This document shows positions 14,558 through 18,070 of a stretch of DNA of 18,070 bases, in pieces (the stretch's first letter is position 1; each line of letters begins with the position of its first letter). The notes beneath the pieces were generated by a model. It was not told the origin of the DNA. It did not search any database and was given only the letters and a program-made list of their open reading frames with translations. The DNA comes from Verrucomicrobiales bacterium (lineage in GTDB: Bacteria; Verrucomicrobiota; Verrucomicrobiia; Limisphaerales; UBA1096). The stretch lies in NCBI GenBank assembly GCA_028817635.1, contig JAPPPH010000135.1, positions 320 to 18,389 of the forward strand. The letters are read 5' to 3'. A program made the translations under genes and the position numbers.

Positions 14558-15762
14558 GCTTGGCCAAGCGCCGCAGCGCCCATGCCACGACGAACCGCGC
14601 TTGGCCAAGCGCGGTTGTTTTCACCCTCACGCTACTTGCCGCAAACCAGATGTTTGCCGAGAAGGCCAACGACGCAGAGGCCGTCAAGGATCACGTACCC
14701 AAGCCGGGTGTCTTTCCGCCGGCCGGGGCCGGGATACACCACAACGGCGACCTCGTCGTCAGCGATCCCATGAACCGCCGGGGTGCTCTCCGAAAAAGTC
14801 AGCATGCAAAGCGGCACTATTTTGCCATGCTGCCGTACGGGATGGTCTGGTACCACGGTGCGCCGGCTGACATCCGCGACATCCCGCCGGGGACGCACAT
14901 GCACGGGCGGTTTCTGCTGCCGCTCGAGGGGGAGGAAAAAACGATCCCGATTTCGGAGGAGCGGCTCAAGCAGACGCCGACGCTCCGGTACAACCACGCG
15001 ATCCTGTTGGAGGACGATGCCAGTTTTTATTCGCGCCGCGGCCGGTCGTGGAAGGTGCTTGGCTTTGAGCAGGGCGCCGGCCCAGCCCCGCGCCTCAAAC
15101 TCTCCGTGGAGCCGGTTGGCCCGGAGATCGAGGGCGGGATCAACAAGCCGGCGTTGTTCGACATCGACGGCGGTACTCGGGTTTGGAAAAATCGGCAGTT
15201 GGTCGACAAGGATCAGATCAAGCCGGGACAGGAAGTCCAGGTGAACCTGACATGGGGGCCGTTCGACAGTTTGGCCACCACCGATGTTTGGCTGGACGAG
15301 GAGAGTCTTGAGGCCTGCCGGAAGATTCAGCGTCAGCGTCATTTGCGGCTTATCCGCTCGCGGTTTCTGCCCGGCTGGGTGGACGCGGTGAAAAACAACG
15401 ACACCGGCGGCGGCGAGGTCACGATCACGCTGTTCGGCGGTATGGCGCCGGTTTTGTACAGGGAACTCAAGCAGGGCAAGACGCCCAAGGTTTGCGACGC
15501 CGCGAACACACTTCGCACATGGAGTTATCATCAGGAATACTCGGTGCGCGGAGAGACCGTGGATTGGAATGAGTCCGAAAATCCGCCGCTGGGGAGCAGC
15601 GGATTTCAACTGCGGGTAAAACTTCCGCAGATGCTGGAGGGCTTCCGGCCGGGGCGGATCGTTCGCCTGAAGGGGCCGTGGACGTACGTGCTGCTGCCGG
15701 CTGACGAGTGGCTGGCGACCCCCGAGGAGTTCGAAGTGTCATCCAAGCTGCGCCTGCCGTGA
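14554..15762 (+). CDS. Unrecognised secreted protein between DUF1552 and DUF1592-type genes
   Basis: 402 aa, GTG at 14554-14556, GTGA overlaps at both ends (14554-14557 and 15759-15762). I do not recognise the family. Residues 1-20 are largely written by two copies of the 14-base palindrome (SLAKR at 2-6, AWPSA at 16-20); a hydrophobic core follows (20-35) with likely cleavage after MFA (33-35), so the protein is probably exported. The mature part is soluble and beta-rich in look, with YGMVWYHGAPADIRDIPPGT, HMHGRFLLPLEG and several Gly/Pro turns, no cysteine pair and no CxxCH. Being locked between two known partners suggests that it works with them, for example as a scaffold, binding or assembly subunit, but this is inference. 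An in-frame internal start would shorten the signal, and none looks better. Confidence 0.85.
   Translation: MSLAKRRSAHATTNRAWPSAVVFTLTLLAANQMFAEKANDAEAVKDHVPKPGVFPPAGAGIHHNGDLVVSDPMNRRGALRKSQHAKRHYFAMLPYGMVWYHGAPADIRDIPPGTHMHGRFLLPLEGEEKTIPISEERLKQTPTLRYNHAILLEDDASFYSRRGRSWKVLGFEQGAGPAPRLKLSVEPVGPEIEGGINKPALFDIDGGTRVWKNRQLVDKDQIKPGQEVQVNLTWGPFDSLATTDVWLDEESLEACRKIQRQRHLRLIRSRFLPGWVDAVKNNDTGGGEVTITLFGGMAPVLYRELKQGKTPKVCDAANTLRTWSYHQEYSVRGETVDWNESENPPLGSSGFQLRVKLPQMLEGFRPGRIVRLKGPWTYVLLPADEWLATPEEFEVSSKLRLP
14557..14570. repeat. Iterated palindrome, near copy (13/14), abutting a start codon
   Basis: AGCTTGGCCAAGCG, one change from consensus. It starts at codon 2 of the GTG-started secreted protein gene and encodes S-L-A-K-R (2-6). 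It also overlaps the last base of the DUF1552 stop codon. Confidence 0.85.
14598..14611. repeat. Iterated palindrome, exact copy, in signal peptide
   Basis: Exact CGCTTGGCCAAGCG, the only copy read in the third frame: A-W-P-S-A (16-20) at the entry of the signal-peptide core of the unrecognised secreted protein. Confidence 0.95.
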
Positions 15763-18070
15763 GCGTTTTCAAAAACAGCCAACGATTCGTGGCAACCGTT
15801 GTTATGTTGGGGGCAATGGTTCCCGATACGAATGGTGTCGAAGGGCTTGAAGTTTCCACCCGCGCATTTTTCAAGGCGCACTGTCTCAGGTGTCACGATA
15901 GCGAAAAACAGAAGGGCAAGTTCCGGCTCGATAACCTCTCGACCGACTTCACGAATCCTTTGGTCGCGGAGAAATGGAGCGAGGTGCGGTTTCGCATCAA
16001 CGCCGGCGAGATGCCGCCGGAGGAGGAAAAGCAGCCGACTGCGGACCAGATCGGCGGAGTCGTCGATGAACTGACGCGGCGAATCCGCGAGGGATCTGCC
16101 GAGCGCTTGGCCAAGCGCGGTTCACTGGAGCACTATCGGTTGAGCCGGCAGGAGTACGCCCACACCGTTTACGATCTGCTGGGCGTGGTTTATGACGTCG
16201 AGGCACCCGGCGCATTCAACGAGGATCCACTTCTGCATGGGTTTGACCGCATCGGCTCAAAGTTGGCGGTGGCACCCTCGCACATTGAGCGATATCTCGA
16301 GGCGGCCGAGGCTGTGGTGGGGCAGGCGCTGGCCGATTTGGATACCCCAAGCAAGACCAACCGCAGCACGGCCGGCGAGGGCAAGCGGCGGCTTCTGCAA
16401 CTAGGCGAAGGCTGGGGCTTCGACCTGAAACAATCCGGCCGTTACCGACTGCGGCTTCGTGCCAGCGGCCTTCCGGCGTTCACCGGACGCATCCCGCGCC
16501 TGTCGATCTGGCATCGGCATCACAAGCGATCGTTCGATGGTGTGGACCTGGTTGCGACAGAGGATGACCCTGAAGTGATCGAGTTTGAAGGGCTGTTCCC
16601 CGCCGGGGGATACGAAATCCGAAACCATGCCCGCACCCAGAATCACGCCAACGGCGCCTACAAGCTGTTTCGCAACCAAACAATCGAGGCGACCAACTCG
16701 GTTGCCAACCTGAAAACAAGGCATCCCTCCCCGTGGACCAAGGTGGTGGACGAGCAGGGTAGGCCGGTGATGCCATTGCTCATTATCGACTGGGTCGAAA
16801 CCGAAGGGCCGCTGAAAACCGAGGCCGACTTGGCCAAGCGCGAAAGCCTGCTGCCGGCAGACAAAACGGATGCCGATGAGATCCGGGCGTGCCTCAAGCG
16901 ATTTGCCGAGCGCGCCTGGCGGCGGCCGGTGCAGGACGCTGAGCTGGAGCGATACGTGAAATTGATCGCGGCCGAACAGGAGGCCGGCGAAGCCTTCAAG
17001 TCGGCGTACCGCACGGCGCTTGCGAGCGTGCTGGTGTCCCGCAGTTTTTTTAACATCGAGGAAGGGGCGCCGAATGAAAAACGGGCCAAGGTCAACAACT
17101 TCGAGTTGGCTAGCCGACTCTCCTATTTTCTCTGGAGTTCAATGCCGGACGAATCGCTTTTTGCTGCCGCGCGTGCGGGTGAGCTGCACAAGCCCGACAC
17201 TCTTGCGCAGCAGGTGGATCGCATGATGGCCGACGCGAAGATCACCCGTTTTTTGGAGTCCTTCCCGGTGCAGTGGCTGCAACTGCACCGGGTGGGCATG
17301 TTTCAGCCCGACCCCAAGCTCTACCCCGAGTACGACCCGTGGCTCGAGGAAAGCATGGTGGCGGAAACCACCGCCTACTTCGCCGAGTTGTTCCACGAAA
17401 ACCTGCCGTTGCGTGAGGCGATTGAATCCGACTGGACGATGCTCAACTCGCGCCTGGCCATCCACTACGGCTTGCCTGGGCCGCATCCACACGGATTGAC
17501 GCGCGTAGCGCTTGGCCCGGAAACCGGGCGTGGCGGGATGCTGACCCACGCCTCGATTCTCTCGCTGACCTCCGACGGCACTAGGCATCGGCCGGTGCAC
17601 CGGGGCGCGTGGGTGTCCGAGGCGATCCTCGCCCACACGCCACCACCACCACCGCCGAACGTCGACCCGCTGGAGCCGGTCGTGGGTGACAAGCCGAAGA
17701 CCACCATCCGGGCCCAACTCGAGGCGCACGCCACCGACCCCAACTGCGTCTCGTGCCACTCCAAGATCGACCCGCTTGGTTTGGCGTTTGAAAACTTCGA
17801 TGCCATCGGCCGCTGGCGTAACACCGAGCGGGTGCAGGGCGGCGTGGGTGACGATCCGCCGGTGGATGCCTCCGGTAAACTGCCGGACGGCCGCGCCTTT
17901 GCGAACCCGGCCGAGTTCAAAAAACTTCTCGCCGGTGACGAGCGTTTGGCCAAGGCCTTCCTCGAACAACTGGCCACCTATGCCCTGCGCCGGGTCATGA
18001 CCGTGGACGACATGGAGTCAATCCATTCCATCGCCAAGGCCACCCGCGACGAAGGCCACGGCGTGAAGAC
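15759..18070 (+). CDS. PSCyt1/DUF1587-DUF1595-DUF1592-DUF1588-DUF1585 protein, 3' end outside window
   Basis: GTG at 15759-15761; 770 codons are visible and the frame runs off the right edge with no stop. A weak signal segment (residues 9-23, FVATVVMLGAMVPD) precedes a CLRCH haem-type motif (42-46) of PSCyt1 type. DUF1587 follows (LSRQEYAHTVYDLLG, about 128-142), then a carbohydrate-binding-like stretch (about 215-330), DUF1595 (about 370-430, AWRRPVQDAELERYV), DUF1592 (about 440-575, LASRLSYFLWSSMPDESL), DUF1588 (about 585-690, GGMLTHASILSLTSDGTRHR, a proline run and CVSCH at 663-667) and the start of DUF1585 (about 720 on). It is a probable exported di-haem-type protein partnered with DUF1552; electron transfer is inferred from the CxxCH motifs. 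Palindrome copies give RLAKR (116-120) and DLAKR (357-361). Confidence 0.93.
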   Translation, partial: MSVFKNSQRFVATVVMLGAMVPDTNGVEGLEVSTRAFFKAHCLRCHDSEKQKGKFRLDNLSTDFTNPLVAEKWSEVRFRINAGEMPPEEEKQPTADQIGGVVDELTRRIREGSAERLAKRGSLEHYRLSRQEYAHTVYDLLGVVYDVEAPGAFNEDPLLHGFDRIGSKLAVAPSHIERYLEAAEAVVGQALADLDTPSKTNRSTAGEGKRRLLQLGEGWGFDLKQSGRYRLRLRASGLPAFTGRIPRLSIWHRHHKRSFDGVDLVATEDDPEVIEFEGLFPAGGYEIRNHARTQNHANGAYKLFRNQTIEATNSVANLKTRHPSPWTKVVDEQGRPVMPLLIIDWVETEGPLKTEADLAKRESLLPADKTDADEIRACLKRFAERAWRRPVQDAELERYVKLIAAEQEAGEAFKSAYRTALASVLVSRSFFNIEEGAPNEKRAKVNNFELASRLSYFLWSSMPDESLFAAARAGELHKPDTLAQQVDRMMADAKITRFLESFPVQWLQLHRVGMFQPDPKLYPEYDPWLEESMVAETTAYFAELFHENLPLREAIESDWTMLNSRLAIHYGLPGPHPHGLTRVALGPETGRGGMLTHASILSLTSDGTRHRPVHRGAWVSEAILAHTPPPPPPNVDPLEPVVGDKPKTTIRAQLEAHATDPNCVSCHSKIDPLGLAFENFDAIGRWRNTERVQGGVGDDPPVDASGKLPDGRAFANPAEFKKLLAGDERLAKAFLEQLATYALRRVMTVDDMESIHSIAKATRDEGHGVK
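16104..16117. repeat. Iterated palindrome, exact copy, in DUF1592-type gene
   Basis: Exact CGCTTGGCCAAGCG, read as R-L-A-K-R (residues 116-120), between the haem-type domain and DUF1587. Confidence 0.95.
16827..16840. repeat. Iterated palindrome, near copy (12/14), in DUF1592-type gene
   Basis: GACTTGGCCAAGCG, two changes from consensus at one end, read as D-L-A-K-R (residues 357-361), in the linker before DUF1595. Confidence 0.7.

Overview
The window is dense, GC-rich and secretory. It is dominated by paralogous families typical of Planctomycetota and Verrucomicrobiota: DUF1501, DUF1549/DUF1553 (PSCyt2/PSD1), DUF1552, and the PSCyt1/DUF1587-1595-1592-1588-1585 type. These sit with an acetyl-xylan-esterase-like hydrolase and a sialidase-fold (BNR) protein. 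Almost every protein starts with a Sec or twin-arginine signal. The hairpin elements around 318, 693 and 11599 make me lean towards Verrucomicrobiota; that is an inference from style, not a database result. No rRNA, tRNA, CRISPR, transposase or phage gene was seen.

Layout. Positions 1-740 hold no convincing gene but several repeats: a hairpin-plus-palindrome element in two copies and a ~200-bp element made of nested inverted repeats. Cluster A (minus strand, 7221 to 741) is esterase, then DUF1549/DUF1553 protein, then DUF1501 protein, joined by two 4-base start/stop overlaps, with a plausible sigma-70-like promoter just upstream. Cluster B (minus strand, 13063 to 7394) is a sialidase-like protein, a 383-bp repeat-filled gap, then a second DUF1549/DUF1553 and DUF1501 pair only 1 base apart. 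Cluster C (plus strand, 13205 to beyond 18070) starts divergently from the sialidase gene: DUF1552 protein, an unrecognised secreted protein, then a large CxxCH protein cut by the window end. Both junctions are GTGA overlaps.

How the genes may work together. Each cluster pairs a Tat-exported DUF1501 or DUF1552 protein with a large exported protein carrying CxxCH haem-type motifs. Two clusters also have a secreted carbohydrate-active-type enzyme nearby. This is consistent with three modules for processing complex, probably acylated or sialic-acid-like, polysaccharides at the cell surface. The biochemical role of the paired DUF proteins is not established.

The most striking signal is not a gene. 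A 14-base perfect palindrome, CGCTTGGCCAAGCG, occurs nine times exactly and at least six more times with one or two changes, between genes and inside genes in all three reading frames, where it writes RLAKR, ALGQA or AWPSA into proteins. It behaves like the HIP1 highly iterated palindrome of cyanobacteria but is longer. A second notable feature is a 26-bp-arm inverted repeat inside the first 31 codons of the cluster A DUF1553 gene.
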